Shown here: positions 23,375-30,124 of the stretch, piece after piece
How the letters are laid out: each line of letters starts with the position of its first letter
Position numbering within the stretch: the stretch's first letter is position 1
Virus record (IMG/VR): IMGVR_UViG_3300011252_000454
Location: 1 to 35,269 of that record
Direction: 5' to 3' (one strand)
DNA from: a virus
DNA: 35,269 nt
The notes under the pieces: generated by a model
Databases searched by the model: none
The model's input: the letters and a program-made list of their open reading frames with translations, nothing else
What the model was told of the DNA's origin: nothing
Translations under genes and position numbers: made by a program

Positions 23375-23569
23375 CTAACTATCTGCGTTTAATTCGTACT
23401 TTGCCATTTCCAAGCCCTTAACAACCTTGTCCATTACCAGATCTAAATCAGTTCCATTAAACACTTGCCATCCTTCTTTTTTATCAAAGATGGCTTGGTT
23501 GTTTTTAAAGTCCTCAGTCAAGCACTTTAGTATTTTCTTCTTAATTAAGTTTCGTTCTTTATTTGTCAT
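23375..23569 (-). CDS. hypothetical protein, 64 aa
   Basis: This small basic-acidic helical protein (MTNKERNLIKKKILKCLTED to GLEMAKYELNADS) has no membrane segment and one Cys. It lies in the leftward block between a hairpin-bounded group and the 46-residue gene. The same stretch read on the other strand gives a short Ser/Phe-rich frame that looks like a shadow. I do not recognise the family. Confidence 0.65.
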   Translation of the reverse strand: MTNKERNLIKKKILKCLTEDFKNNQAIFDKKEGWQVFNGTDLDLVMDKVVKGLEMAKYELNADS

Positions 23570-23619
23570 ATCGTTTTATTTATCCGTACTAAAAGCTAAC
23601 AAAATGTAAAAAGCATTAA

Positions 23620-23642
23620 AACGACTTTTTACAAGGGTCGTT
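23620..23642 (-). terminator. hairpin after the leftward 118-aa gene
   Basis: AACGAC (23620-23625) and GTCGTT (23637-23642) form a six-pair stem just past the stop at 23644. On the leftward strand it is followed by TTAATGC and later T-rich sequence, so it is a weak terminator candidate dividing the leftward block. Confidence 0.4.
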
Positions 23643-23643
23643 A

Positions 23644-24000
23644 TCAATCAGGAATCTGATCTTTAAAATGCTGAATTAAACTAGACATCTTCTGGTCATA
23701 GAAATCTTCAAACTCTCTTTCGTCTTTAGTTTCTTTATGAAGTATAAACAAAACATTCATTAAACGCTTTGATTTAGACTTGCCTTCAACTTCAATCTTA
23801 GCATCATTAATAGCCTTAATTTCTTTATCTGTTAAGTTACCATTAGGCTTGAAATAAACCACACCAGATTGACCTATCAACTTATCAACTTCAATAAAGT
23901 CTTCAGAAGTTTCTTCGAGTTGTGTAACAAATTGCATTGATATTGATTTATCTGCTTTACGGTTTGCCCTTGTTAGGGTTACATTTCTTAAGATATTCAT
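23644..24000 (-). CDS. hypothetical protein, 118 aa
   Basis: The protein starts MNILRNVTLTRANRKADKSI, then SMQFVTQLEETSEDFIEVD. It has a short VVYFKPNGNLTDKEIKAIND segment and a helical, acidic end. There is no catalytic motif or membrane segment. It overlaps the upstream gene as ATGA and belongs to the early recombination and replication block. The N-terminal strands might be a small OB- or barrel-like unit, but that is a guess. Confidence 0.68.
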   Translation of the reverse strand: MNILRNVTLTRANRKADKSISMQFVTQLEETSEDFIEVDKLIGQSGVVYFKPNGNLTDKEIKAINDAKIEVEGKSKSKRLMNVLFILHKETKDEREFEDFYDQKMSSLIQHFKDQIPD

Positions 24001-24230
24001 ACATCAAGCAAATAAGTTAATTCATAATACTCTGGATCAGTTTCTTTAATAACCTTTTCAAGTTCTTTAATCCTTCTTTTATACTGTTTAGATTCTTTTT
24101 CACTACAATCAATAGCGGTTAGATGTGGCATAATAGATTCGTTAATCTCTTTTAGTGCCTTATCAATTTTATCTTTGATTGATTTATTTGTGTAATATCT
24201 AGGCAAAAAATCGTTTTCTTTGTTTCTCAT
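23997..24230 (-). CDS. hypothetical helical protein, 77 aa
   Basis: A basic, strongly helical protein: MRNKENDFLPRYYTNKSIKD, then a possible coiled coil (KIDKALKEINESIMPHL, then ESKQYKRRIKELEKVIKE). No motif is recognised. It starts two bases after the upstream gene ends and overlaps the next one by four bases (ATGA), so it is part of a coupled leftward operon. Confidence 0.68.
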   Translation of the reverse strand: MRNKENDFLPRYYTNKSIKDKIDKALKEINESIMPHLTAIDCSEKESKQYKRRIKELEKVIKETDPEYYELTYLLDV

Positions 24231-24232
24231 AA

Positions 24233-24439
24233 CTATTTAATTCTATAAACTCTAATACCGTTTTCTTCTTTACTGGTTTTAAATTTAAACCCTAGAATCT
24301 TTGCCGCATAATTACAACTAGATGCCATTGAAGCGTGTTCAACACCTTCAGCTAAAAATGAATCATTGATCTTCATTTTAACAAAAGGGTATTTACTGTT
24401 TAGTTTTGGCGGTTGTTTTGTTTCTATTTTAAATGCCAT
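24233..24439 (-). CDS. hypothetical protein, 68 aa
   Basis: This small protein has a middle segment, SMASSCNYAAKILGFKFKTS, that could be a recognition-helix type DNA-binding region, and an ENGIRVYRIK end resembling a wing. This would fit a small helix-turn-helix regulator, but the match is loose. It overlaps the NinG-like gene by 11 bases and is followed closely by the next gene. Confidence 0.65.
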   Translation of the reverse strand: MAFKIETKQPPKLNSKYPFVKMKINDSFLAEGVEHASMASSCNYAAKILGFKFKTSKEENGIRVYRIK

Positions 24440-24830
24440 CTTTTAATTTTTTTAATTCTTGTGTATAAATTTCTAATTTTTCTCTATACCATACAATTGA
24501 TATTGAACCACCTTTTGCGTTCTTCTGGTATTGTTCTTGTAAGAACTCCCAACGCTCCGGAAACTTACTTGTAAACCATTCACCAGCTTCAATTGGGTGT
24601 TTATGCCACCAATTCAAATGACAATGATAACAGAGTACTTTAATATTTAACGGTTCAAAGGCTAACCGACCGTCACGGCTCACAGGTATTACGTGCGAGC
24701 CATGACAATCAGACCCTTCTACTTTCTTTTGGCAATGTTGACAAGTGTAATCATCTCTAATCTTAACAATAGTTTTAACAACCTTATCAAGTTTATCTTT
24801 TATTTTACGCTTTTCTGTTTTCTTTGCCAT
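24429..24830 (-). CDS. NinG/Rap-like HNH recombination protein
   Basis: The 133-residue protein has two zinc-binding pairs, Cys30/Cys33 (CQHC) and Cys67/Cys70 (CYHC), around a GSHVIPVSRDGRLAFEPLNI core with His46 and Asn62. A histidine-rich NWWHKHPIEAGEWF follows. This is the layout of lambda NinG (Rap), an HNH-type nuclease that acts on branched recombination intermediates. Two genes upstream in the same operon lie SSB-like and ERF-like genes, which fits a recombination module. A plain HNH endonuclease is the alternative. Confidence 0.75.
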   Translation of the reverse strand: MAKKTEKRKIKDKLDKVVKTIVKIRDDYTCQHCQKKVEGSDCHGSHVIPVSRDGRLAFEPLNIKVLCYHCHLNWWHKHPIEAGEWFTSKFPERWEFLQEQYQKNAKGGSISIVWYREKLEIYTQELKKLKDGI

Positions 24831-24865
24831 GTTAGATTAAATTTATTTACTAGGTTTTTATTTAC

Positions 24866-25243
24866 TCAAAAAGGAAGATCATCATCTGAATCGTCACCCA
24901 TTTGTGCCGCCGTTAACGTTTGGTCATGAATAGCGTTTTCTTCATTGGTTAATTTCTCAATCTTCCAATGTTTCAAAGATGTAAACATTTTAGAAGTACC
25001 TTCTTTATCAGTCCATTCTCTCGAACCAATGTTAAATTCAACTTCAACACGATCACCAACCTTATTAAACTTTAGAAAGTTGTCAGCGTGTTCTGCGTAT
25101 TCTGGTTTTTTATACATTTCAAACTGGTGAATGTTATTGTATTGTTCTTCGTTATTGATTCTATACGTAACAATCTTTGCTCCATTATCTAGTTGTCTAA
25201 TTTCATCTATTTGGGTGATGTAGCCCTTCATCTTGTAATTCAT
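24866..25243 (-). CDS. SSB-like OB-fold protein (DUF3127-like)
   Basis: The 125-residue protein starts MNYKMKGYITQIDEIRQLDN and has strands such as KVGDRVEVEFNIGSREWTD with FTSLKHWKIEKL, as in Bacteroidetes DUF3127 proteins. It ends in an acidic tail, GDDSDDDLPF, the classical tip by which bacterial SSB recruits partner proteins. It probably coats single-stranded DNA during replication and annealing. The neighbouring ERF and NinG-like genes support this. Start 25243 is preceded by TTAAAAATT. Confidence 0.75.
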   Translation of the reverse strand: MNYKMKGYITQIDEIRQLDNGAKIVTYRINNEEQYNNIHQFEMYKKPEYAEHADNFLKFNKVGDRVEVEFNIGSREWTDKEGTSKMFTSLKHWKIEKLTNEENAIHDQTLTAAQMGDDSDDDLPF

Positions 25244-25273
25244 AATTTTTAATTTATTGTAAATATAGTTAAT

Positions 25274-25711
25274 TTATTTTAATAATTTATATAAATTCTT
25301 TAAAGTTTCTGCATAACTGTTTTTAACACTGATCTTGTTGTAAGCTTCTTTTGAAATCTTATGACCTGACCACCTAACAAATTTATCATAATCAGGATAT
25401 GATTCAAGATAATTGCTTTTTAATTCAAGCCTTAATTTAATAAGTTCTGGATTCTCTTTGAATACTTTCATGCGTTTCTTAGAGCTTTCTTTGAATCTTC
25501 TTTGTATTTCATCCTGACATTTATTTGACTGTTTTAAACAGTCTGTTTTAAGGTCATTAATGATATTCCAAAACGGGTTCAATTCTTTCTTTGTATCAAA
25601 GTCTTGAATTTCTCTTAAAGTTCTGCAATGATCTTTAAATTCTAAATCATAAAAACGTTTTGCCGATTCAGGGTTTTTATCAATTAAATTTTCTGCTTTT
25701 GTATAGTTCAT
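25274..25711 (-). CDS. hypothetical basic helical protein, 145 aa
   Basis: The protein is Lys/Glu/Asn-rich and mostly helical (MNYTKAENLIDKNPESAKRF, then RRFKESSKKRMKVFKENPEL). It lies between ERF and the SSB-like gene, coupled to ERF by ATGA. It could be a partner of the annealing protein, but no nuclease motif (for example a PD-(D/E)XK set) is clear. The last 30 residues (SYAETLKNLYKLLK) form an amphipathic helix. Confidence 0.7.
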   Translation of the reverse strand: MNYTKAENLIDKNPESAKRFYDLEFKDHCRTLREIQDFDTKKELNPFWNIINDLKTDCLKQSNKCQDEIQRRFKESSKKRMKVFKENPELIKLRLELKSNYLESYPDYDKFVRWSGHKISKEAYNKISVKNSYAETLKNLYKLLK

Positions 25712-26220
25712 GATAATTGTTTTATGTATTCGTTTGCAACTTCTTCAGTGATAAAATAGTATTCTTTCATCTTTTCGTATGGCATTTTTTTATCAATACC
25801 GTTTGTGAAGTCTTTAGAATCTAATAATAAAGTCTTTCTTTTTACTGGTTTAACTTGTTCACCGTGTGCATCAGCATCTTTGTCTGTAATTAAACCAAGT
25901 AAGCAAGACAATGAATATCTTCTTAAATAAGTAATACCAGAACCAAGTGCTTGATATTCGTTTTGTCCTTTCAAACTCACTTTAGGAATATTAATATTAG
26001 ATTTGATATGTTCACCACTTTCTACATGAAACACCATTGTACTAAGTGAATAACCATCTAAGTATTGCGTGAATCCTAAGCCATGCTTTTTTAATAGTGG
26101 CTTAATAACATCAAACACTTGGTTTAAATCGGCATACGTATAATTATAGCCTTTAGTGTTTTGATGGATAACTGGAACTTCATTTTGAAATTTTGCTAAT
26201 GCTTTAAATAATTCTTTCAT
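25708..26220 (-). CDS. ERF-family single-strand annealing protein
   Basis: The 170-residue protein carries the ERF family hallmarks. These are an N-terminal helix (LFKALAKFQNEVPVIHQ), TYADLNQVFDVIKPLLKKHG, and the signature YQALGSGITYLRRYSLSCLL followed by DKDADAHG. ERF proteins anneal homologous single strands during phage recombination and repair. It is the second gene of the leftward block, downstream of a strong promoter. The C-terminal part after about 120 is variable, as is normal. Confidence 0.9.
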   Translation of the reverse strand: MKELFKALAKFQNEVPVIHQNTKGYNYTYADLNQVFDVIKPLLKKHGLGFTQYLDGYSLSTMVFHVESGEHIKSNINIPKVSLKGQNEYQALGSGITYLRRYSLSCLLGLITDKDADAHGEQVKPVKRKTLLLDSKDFTNGIDKKMPYEKMKEYYFITEEVANEYIKQLS

Positions 26221-26227
26221 TTTGTTT

Positions 26228-26461
26228 TTATTTATGTTCTGTGATTATTGTTATTGTTTTGTGGTCCATCATATCATCTTCATTAGAATCATAATCCCAA
26301 TCAAAAATCATATTAACATCATTATCTAATACTGAATATCTTTCCCTTTTGTCGTTTAAATTAGATGTTGCAAACCTAATTACATCAGTGGACCTAAACT
26401 TGTTAATTATCATTAATAAATCTTCTACGGTCATTTCTTTTTTACCTTTTAGTACTTTCAT
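26228..26461 (-). CDS. hypothetical protein, 77 aa, first gene of leftward block
   Basis: The product starts MKVLKGKKEMTVEDLLMIIN and ends in an acidic stretch with SNEDDMMDHKTITIITEHK. It has no motif I recognise. The ATG lies 16 bases downstream of the -7 element of the leftward promoter, so it is the first translated gene of the early operon. Its place next to the divergent promoters would suit a regulator or host-takeover factor, but there is no helix-turn-helix evidence. Confidence 0.7.
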   Translation of the reverse strand: MKVLKGKKEMTVEDLLMIINKFRSTDVIRFATSNLNDKRERYSVLDNDVNMIFDWDYDSNEDDMMDHKTITIITEHK

Positions 26462-26477
26462 AATCTTTAATTTTTAT

Positions 26478-26507
26478 CAAAGGTAATACAATTATTGACT
26501 TAAACAA
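26478..26507 (-). promoter_or_regulatory. leftward promoter of the recombination operon
   Basis: On the leftward strand, TTG (26505-26507), 19 bases, TACCTTTG (26478-26485) match the Bacteroidetes consensus exactly. It lies about 16 bases before the first leftward ATG and is divergent from the rightward promoter at 26525. Confidence 0.82.
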
Positions 26508-26524
26508 AATTATTTTAAAAAACT

Positions 26525-26553
26525 TTGTAATTAATAAATGTTTTGTATATTAG
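26525..26553 (+). promoter_or_regulatory. rightward promoter of the GIY-YIG gene
   Basis: TTG (26525-26527), 18 bases, TATATTAG (26546-26553) fits the consensus with one mismatch in the -7 element. The ATG at 26570 follows 16 bases later. The two opposed promoters share the 26478-26553 region and could be controlled together. Confidence 0.68.
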
Positions 26554-26569
26554 CAGAAAATTAGAAATT

Positions 26570-27022
26570 ATGTACATGAACCATAAACCAGATGCGATTG
26601 GGGTTTTTAAATCTCTATTAAAAGATAGAACAAATGAAGAAGTTGAAGCACTTAGAAGAACTAGTAAATCAGATAAGATTAATTTTTTAGATGCTTTAAC
26701 TAGGTTTGAGATGCCTAATGTTGGAGTTTATTTTTTATTTGACGGGGTTGATTTAGTTTATATCGGTCAAACAATAAGAGGCATGGATAGACTGAACGAC
26801 CACCTTAATGATGAAAGGAAAATATTTGATAGTTATTCTTTTGTTAAATGTAGCCATCAACAAGAAGCTAAAGAATTAGAAAAAGAATTGATTATAAGGT
26901 ATAAACCACCATTAAATAAAGTTTATGCTAAAATAAATATAGATCAACAATCTGAATTTGTATCGAAAACAAAAAAACATTTAGATTCTCTTGAAGATGT
27001 TTATAATAAAGTTTTTAGATAA
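26570..27022 (+). CDS. GIY-YIG nuclease
   Basis: The 150-residue protein has a GIY-YIG core: GVY at 52-54, YIG at 64-66 with QT after it, Arg74 and His78 in RLNDH, then a Glu-rich helix (QEAKELEKELIIRYKPPLNK) carrying the expected Glu and Asn. An N-terminal helical region (1-50) may bind DNA. Such phage proteins are homing-type or repair nucleases. I chose ATG 26570 because the upstream TTG at 26543 lies within the promoter. It is the first gene of the rightward early block. Confidence 0.85.
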   Translation: MYMNHKPDAIGVFKSLLKDRTNEEVEALRRTSKSDKINFLDALTRFEMPNVGVYFLFDGVDLVYIGQTIRGMDRLNDHLNDERKIFDSYSFVKCSHQQEAKELEKELIIRYKPPLNKVYAKINIDQQSEFVSKTKKHLDSLEDVYNKVFR

Positions 27023-27026
27023 AAAC

Positions 27027-27056
27027 TTGTTGATTAAATAAAATTGTTTATATTTG
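27027..27056 (+). promoter_or_regulatory. promoter of the small RNA and replication genes
   Basis: TTG (27027-27029), 19 bases, TATATTTG (27049-27056) is a perfect consensus match and begins right after the GIY-YIG stop. Transcription is expected to start near 27062, at the first base of the structured RNA. Confidence 0.82.
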
Positions 27057-27061
27057 CAATT

Positions 27062-27155
27062 GTTCGCCTATCACATAAGAACACAAAGAAATTAATTTTA
27101 AACCGTTTTCGGTAGATTTGGAGTGATAGCCAATGAAACTGAAAGCGGTTTTTTT
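27062..27155 (+). ncRNA. structured leader or small RNA with terminator and pseudoknot-like pairings
   Basis: This gene-free stretch of about 95 bases lies between a strong promoter and the ATG at 27176. The 3' part is an intrinsic terminator: bases 27100-27113 pair with 27138-27151 (14 positions, two of them G-U) and seven T follow (27149-27155). CTATCAC (27068-27074) matches GTGATAG (27123-27129), which lies between the two terminator arms, so both cannot form as simple nested stems. ACCG-TTTT-CGGT (27102-27113) is a local hairpin inside the first arm, and GTTC/GAAC (27062-27082) places CTATCAC in a loop. It may be an attenuator of the following genes or a stand-alone RNA. Confidence 0.72.
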
Positions 27156-27175
27156 ATACTAAATATTTTATTATA

Positions 27176-27376
27176 ATGAAGATTACATTTAAATGTAAAC
27201 AAGACCCAAGACACGCAAACATTACGTTTCATAAAGAAGATGATCTTTTAGTTATCTCTTCAAATGATGGTGATACTTTTTCTGATGTCTTTTTGAATGA
27301 ACAAGATTTATTTCTTTTAATAGGTCAACTTTTAAGGATTCAATCAGAAATTAGAAAAGGGGGTGAAGATGTCTAA
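27176..27376 (+). CDS. hypothetical protein, 66 aa
   Basis: This small acidic protein (MKITFKCKQDPRHANITFHK, then ISSNDGDTFSDVFLNEQDLF) has a beta hairpin-like first half and a C-terminal helix (LIGQLLRIQSEIRKGG). It is the first reading frame after the structured RNA and overlaps the initiator-like gene by eight bases, so its expression would report whether the RNA terminates transcription. Family not recognised. Confidence 0.7.
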   Translation: MKITFKCKQDPRHANITFHKEDDLLVISSNDGDTFSDVFLNEQDLFLLIGQLLRIQSEIRKGGEDV

Positions 27377-28055
27377 TCATGGGTGGATAAGTATTCATAG
27401 GAAATTAATTGACAATCATCTATGGACAGAAAAAAGGGTTTTTAGTAAAGCTGAAGCATGGATTGATATTCTTTTAATGGTTAATCATAAACAAGCTAAA
27501 GTTGTTATTAAGAACACTCTAATAACAGTTGGGCGTGGTGAATCAATTCTATCACTTGGCAGTTGGTCAAAAAGATGGAATTGGAATAAATCAGCAACAA
27601 GGCGTTTTTTAAGTTTGTTACAGCAAGACGAAATGATTATACTAAAAAGTGAATCAATAACGACACGCTTAACTGTTTGTAACTATGATAGTTATCAAGA
27701 TTCAAGAAACGCAGATGAAACGCAGATGAAACGCAAGCGAAACGCAGATGAAACGCAAGTGACACCAAACAATAATGATAATAATGATAATAATGATAAT
27801 AATGATAATAAATTATCTTTTGAATTGTTCTGGAATTTGTATGACAAGAAGGTTGGAAGTAAAGAGAAGATTTTTAAAAAATGGTGTAAACTATCTGAAG
27901 ATGAAATTAAACTTATATTTGAATATGTACCAAAGTATAAATTATTAACTTCAGATAAACAATACAGAAAGAACCCTGAAACATTTATAAACAATCAAAG
28001 CTGGAAAGACGAATTAATTATTAAACCAACGGTTAAAAAAAGAATAGCACTATGA
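27369..28055 (+). CDS. replication initiator/helicase-loader-like protein
   Basis: The 228-residue protein begins with a winged-helix-like domain found in phage replisome organisers (SNHGWISIHRKLIDNHLWTE to SATRRFLSLLQQDEMIILKS). A low-complexity linker encoded by the iterons and AT repeats (about 113-148, rich in Asn and Asp) follows. The C-terminal domain starts LSFELFWNLYDKKVGSKEKI, a motif of DnaD-like or replication O-like proteins. I used ATG 27369 over a GTG six bases earlier. It overlaps the primase-helicase as ATGA. An origin inside such a gene is known from lambda O. Confidence 0.78.
   Translation: MSNHGWISIHRKLIDNHLWTEKRVFSKAEAWIDILLMVNHKQAKVVIKNTLITVGRGESILSLGSWSKRWNWNKSATRRFLSLLQQDEMIILKSESITTRLTVCNYDSYQDSRNADETQMKRKRNADETQVTPNNNDNNDNNDNNDNKLSFELFWNLYDKKVGSKEKIFKKWCKLSEDEIKLIFEYVPKYKLLTSDKQYRKNPETFINNQSWKDELIIKPTVKKRIAL
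27706..27760 (+). repeat. five 11-bp iterons, probable replication origin
   Basis: Five direct tandem units start GAAACGCA: GAAACGCAGAT twice, GAAACGCAAGC, GAAACGCAGAT and GAAACGCAAGT. The 11-base period is not a multiple of three, so the translated sequence changes frame between copies. The DNA pattern, not the protein, appears to be kept. They lie inside the initiator-like gene and probably bind its product. Confidence 0.82.
27771..27806 (+). repeat. AT-rich 9-bp repeat next to the iterons, possible unwinding element
   Basis: Four perfect copies of AATAATGAT are followed by an AT-rich AATAAATTATC end. They follow the iterons after ten bases, as expected for a duplex unwinding region beside initiator sites. 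The period is three codons (Asn-Asn-Asp), so this repeat could also be plain slippage. Confidence 0.65.
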
Positions 28056-29839
28056 ACAACTTTATTGAATGGAATAGTTTAGATTTTCATAAAGATTCAG
28101 GTCGAGAGAAATTAAGATGCCCAGAATGTAACGAAAGAAGATCAGACAAAAAAGATAAGTCTTTGGTTGTTTACCATAATGATGGGGTTGCTAAATGTTT
28201 CTACTGTGAAGCGTTAAGTTTTAGAGAATCAGAAACAGATTATTCAGAAAAGAGTTACACACTACCAGAACAAACTTGGTCAAATTATACAAACCTTTCT
28301 GAAAACTTGGTTAAATTTATCGAGCAAACCAGAAAGATCAGCCAAAGTAGTTTAATTGATTTGGGGGTTACTGAAGAAAAGTATTACCAACCCAAACACA
28401 AGAAAGAGGTTAACAATATTGTCTTTAATTATTTTGAAGGCGAAAAGCTGGTTAATAAGAAATATCGGTCAGGTGATAAATCTTTCACTCAAACAACGGG
28501 TGGCAAACCAATTTTTTATAATATCAATTCGGTTATTGGTGCTAATGAAGTTTATATTGTTGAAGGTGAATTTGATGTAATTGCTTTACATTCACACGGA
28601 ATAAAAAACGCAATAAGCGTTCCAAACGGTGCAAATGATAATGACGAATATTGGAAAAACTCTGAACCATACTTGAAAGACATTCAAAAGTTTATCATTG
28701 CAGTTGACAATGACACAAAAGGAAATGAATTAAAAGATAAGATTGCACAAAGGTTAGGCCGTTACAGATGTGAGTTCATTGAATGGACTTCAAAAGATGC
28801 TAACGGTAGTTTGATTTCAAATGATATTGCCAAAGATTTAAAGAATAGAAAACGGTTTCCAGTTTCAGGAACATGGACAATTGAAGATTTAAAAGAAGGA
28901 ATTTATGATTTATACAATAACGGCTTACCAAAAACAATTGCACCAAAGAATGCTTGTTTTGGTAATTTGAAAGATGTGTTTTCTGTCATGGATGGACAGT
29001 TAACCGTTACAACTGGTATTCCTTCACATGGAAAGTCTAACTTTGTTGAATGGTGGATGCTTAATATCGTTAAAGACTATGATAAGAAGTGTTCAATGTT
29101 CACACCAGAACATTCACCAATGGAGCTACACCAAACAACATTGATGCAAAAGGCAATTGGCAGAAACTTTTGGAAAGACATGGAAGGAAGACCGAGAATA
29201 ACACCAGTAGATATTGAGCGATATATCAAATGGGCAAATGAAAAGATTTATATTACACTTCCTGAAAACGGAGAAGAGGCCACTTGGGATTGGTTATTTG
29301 ATAAATTCAAAGAGCAAATGTATTCTTTCGGGGTTAATATCTTCATTGTGGATGCGTTCAATAAAGTTAGACTTCCAAAAGGCAATAAGCTAGAAGAAAT
29401 TAATTCAGTGCTGACCAGGTTGACATCATTTTGTCAAATAAATAATGTGTCAATTTTACTTGTGGCACATCCAACAAAGATGAAGAAAGATGATAACGGG
29501 ATTTATGAAGTACCAACTTTGTATGATGTTTCTGGTTCTTCTGATTTTAGAAATCAAGCTCATAATGGATTTGCAATTCACAGATATTTTGATACAGAGA
29601 ATCAAGAAGGGTATTCTGAATTTATAAATTTAAAAACAAAGTTCAGTTTTCAGGGTGATATTGGTAAGCGTGTTGAATTTACTTATGACAAACCAACAGG
29701 CAGAATGTACGCCAAAGGAACACCAGCACCCACTTTTGATTTAACAATAACTGAAGAACCAGAACAAAAGATAATACCGAACATGGATTTTGATAAATAT
29801 TCTGACTTTGACAATCCACCGCCAACACTAGAATTTTGA
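28052..29839 (+). CDS. primase-helicase (T7 gp4/Twinkle-like)
   Basis: The 595-residue protein joins three parts. An N-terminal zinc ribbon has Cys23/Cys26 and Cys49/Cys52. A TOPRIM primase core has Val170-Glu-Gly-Glu-Phe-Asp175 and Asp219-Asn-Asp221. A RecA-like DnaB-type helicase has Walker A GIPSHGKS at 322-329 and Walker B Asp434 (IFIVDAFNK), with a following AHPTKMKK region. It would unwind DNA and make primers at the replication fork. No phage DNA polymerase gene was seen, so it probably works with host polymerase. It overlaps the initiator-like gene (ATGA), which likely recruits it. Confidence 0.93.
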   Translation: MNNFIEWNSLDFHKDSGREKLRCPECNERRSDKKDKSLVVYHNDGVAKCFYCEALSFRESETDYSEKSYTLPEQTWSNYTNLSENLVKFIEQTRKISQSSLIDLGVTEEKYYQPKHKKEVNNIVFNYFEGEKLVNKKYRSGDKSFTQTTGGKPIFYNINSVIGANEVYIVEGEFDVIALHSHGIKNAISVPNGANDNDEYWKNSEPYLKDIQKFIIAVDNDTKGNELKDKIAQRLGRYRCEFIEWTSKDANGSLISNDIAKDLKNRKRFPVSGTWTIEDLKEGIYDLYNNGLPKTIAPKNACFGNLKDVFSVMDGQLTVTTGIPSHGKSNFVEWWMLNIVKDYDKKCSMFTPEHSPMELHQTTLMQKAIGRNFWKDMEGRPRITPVDIERYIKWANEKIYITLPENGEEATWDWLFDKFKEQMYSFGVNIFIVDAFNKVRLPKGNKLEEINSVLTRLTSFCQINNVSILLVAHPTKMKKDDNGIYEVPTLYDVSGSSDFRNQAHNGFAIHRYFDTENQEGYSEFINLKTKFSFQGDIGKRVEFTYDKPTGRMYAKGTPAPTFDLTITEEPEQKIIPNMDFDKYSDFDNPPPTLEF

Positions 29840-29879
29840 TAATTTAATTGAAGAAAAAACAAAAAACTTTTAAATTAAT

Positions 29880-29909
29880 TTGGAATTGATTAAATAAGTG
29901 TTACCTTTG
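29880..29909 (+). promoter_or_regulatory. promoter downstream of the primase-helicase gene
   Basis: TTG (29880-29882), 19 bases, TACCTTTG (29902-29909) is a perfect match to the Bacteroidetes pattern and identical in its -7 element to the leftward promoter at 26478. The next ATG (29929) lies 19 bases downstream. Confidence 0.8.
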
Positions 29910-29928
29910 AAGAAACAAAAACGAGATT

Positions 29929-30123
29929 ATGAATATTCAATTAACAGAGATAGAAAAACTCAACATTCGTATTAGCACTTGTAAGGACGTTAAAAAGTTC
30001 CTAGCATGTAAAGATATAGATTCACAAGTTAAATGGCTAGAATCACATCTAATTGAGCTTAAAAGCCAAGCTAAGAGTGAAATATCAAGACTAGAATCAA
30101 TTATTAACCAAAAAACATTATAA
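29929..30123 (+). CDS. hypothetical coiled-coil protein, 64 aa
   Basis: A helical protein (MNIQLTEIEKLNIRISTCKD to WLESHLIELKSQAKSEISR) with two Cys and a clear heptad pattern in the second half. It starts 19 bases after a strong promoter and ends two bases before the DnaA-like gene, so the two are co-transcribed. It could be a partner of the DnaA-like protein, but this is only context. Confidence 0.7.
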   Translation: MNIQLTEIEKLNIRISTCKDVKKFLACKDIDSQVKWLESHLIELKSQAKSEISRLESIINQKTL

Positions 30124-30124
30124 A

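Noticed and set aside
27706-27806. Possible CRISPR array
   Set aside because: Units of 9 and 11 bases are contiguous with no spacers, far too short for CRISPR repeats, and there are no cas genes.
27695-27994. A 99-codon minus-strand frame with Leu-Ser repeats
   Set aside because: The Leu-Ser repeats are the reverse reading of the AATAATGAT DNA repeat, not a real protein.
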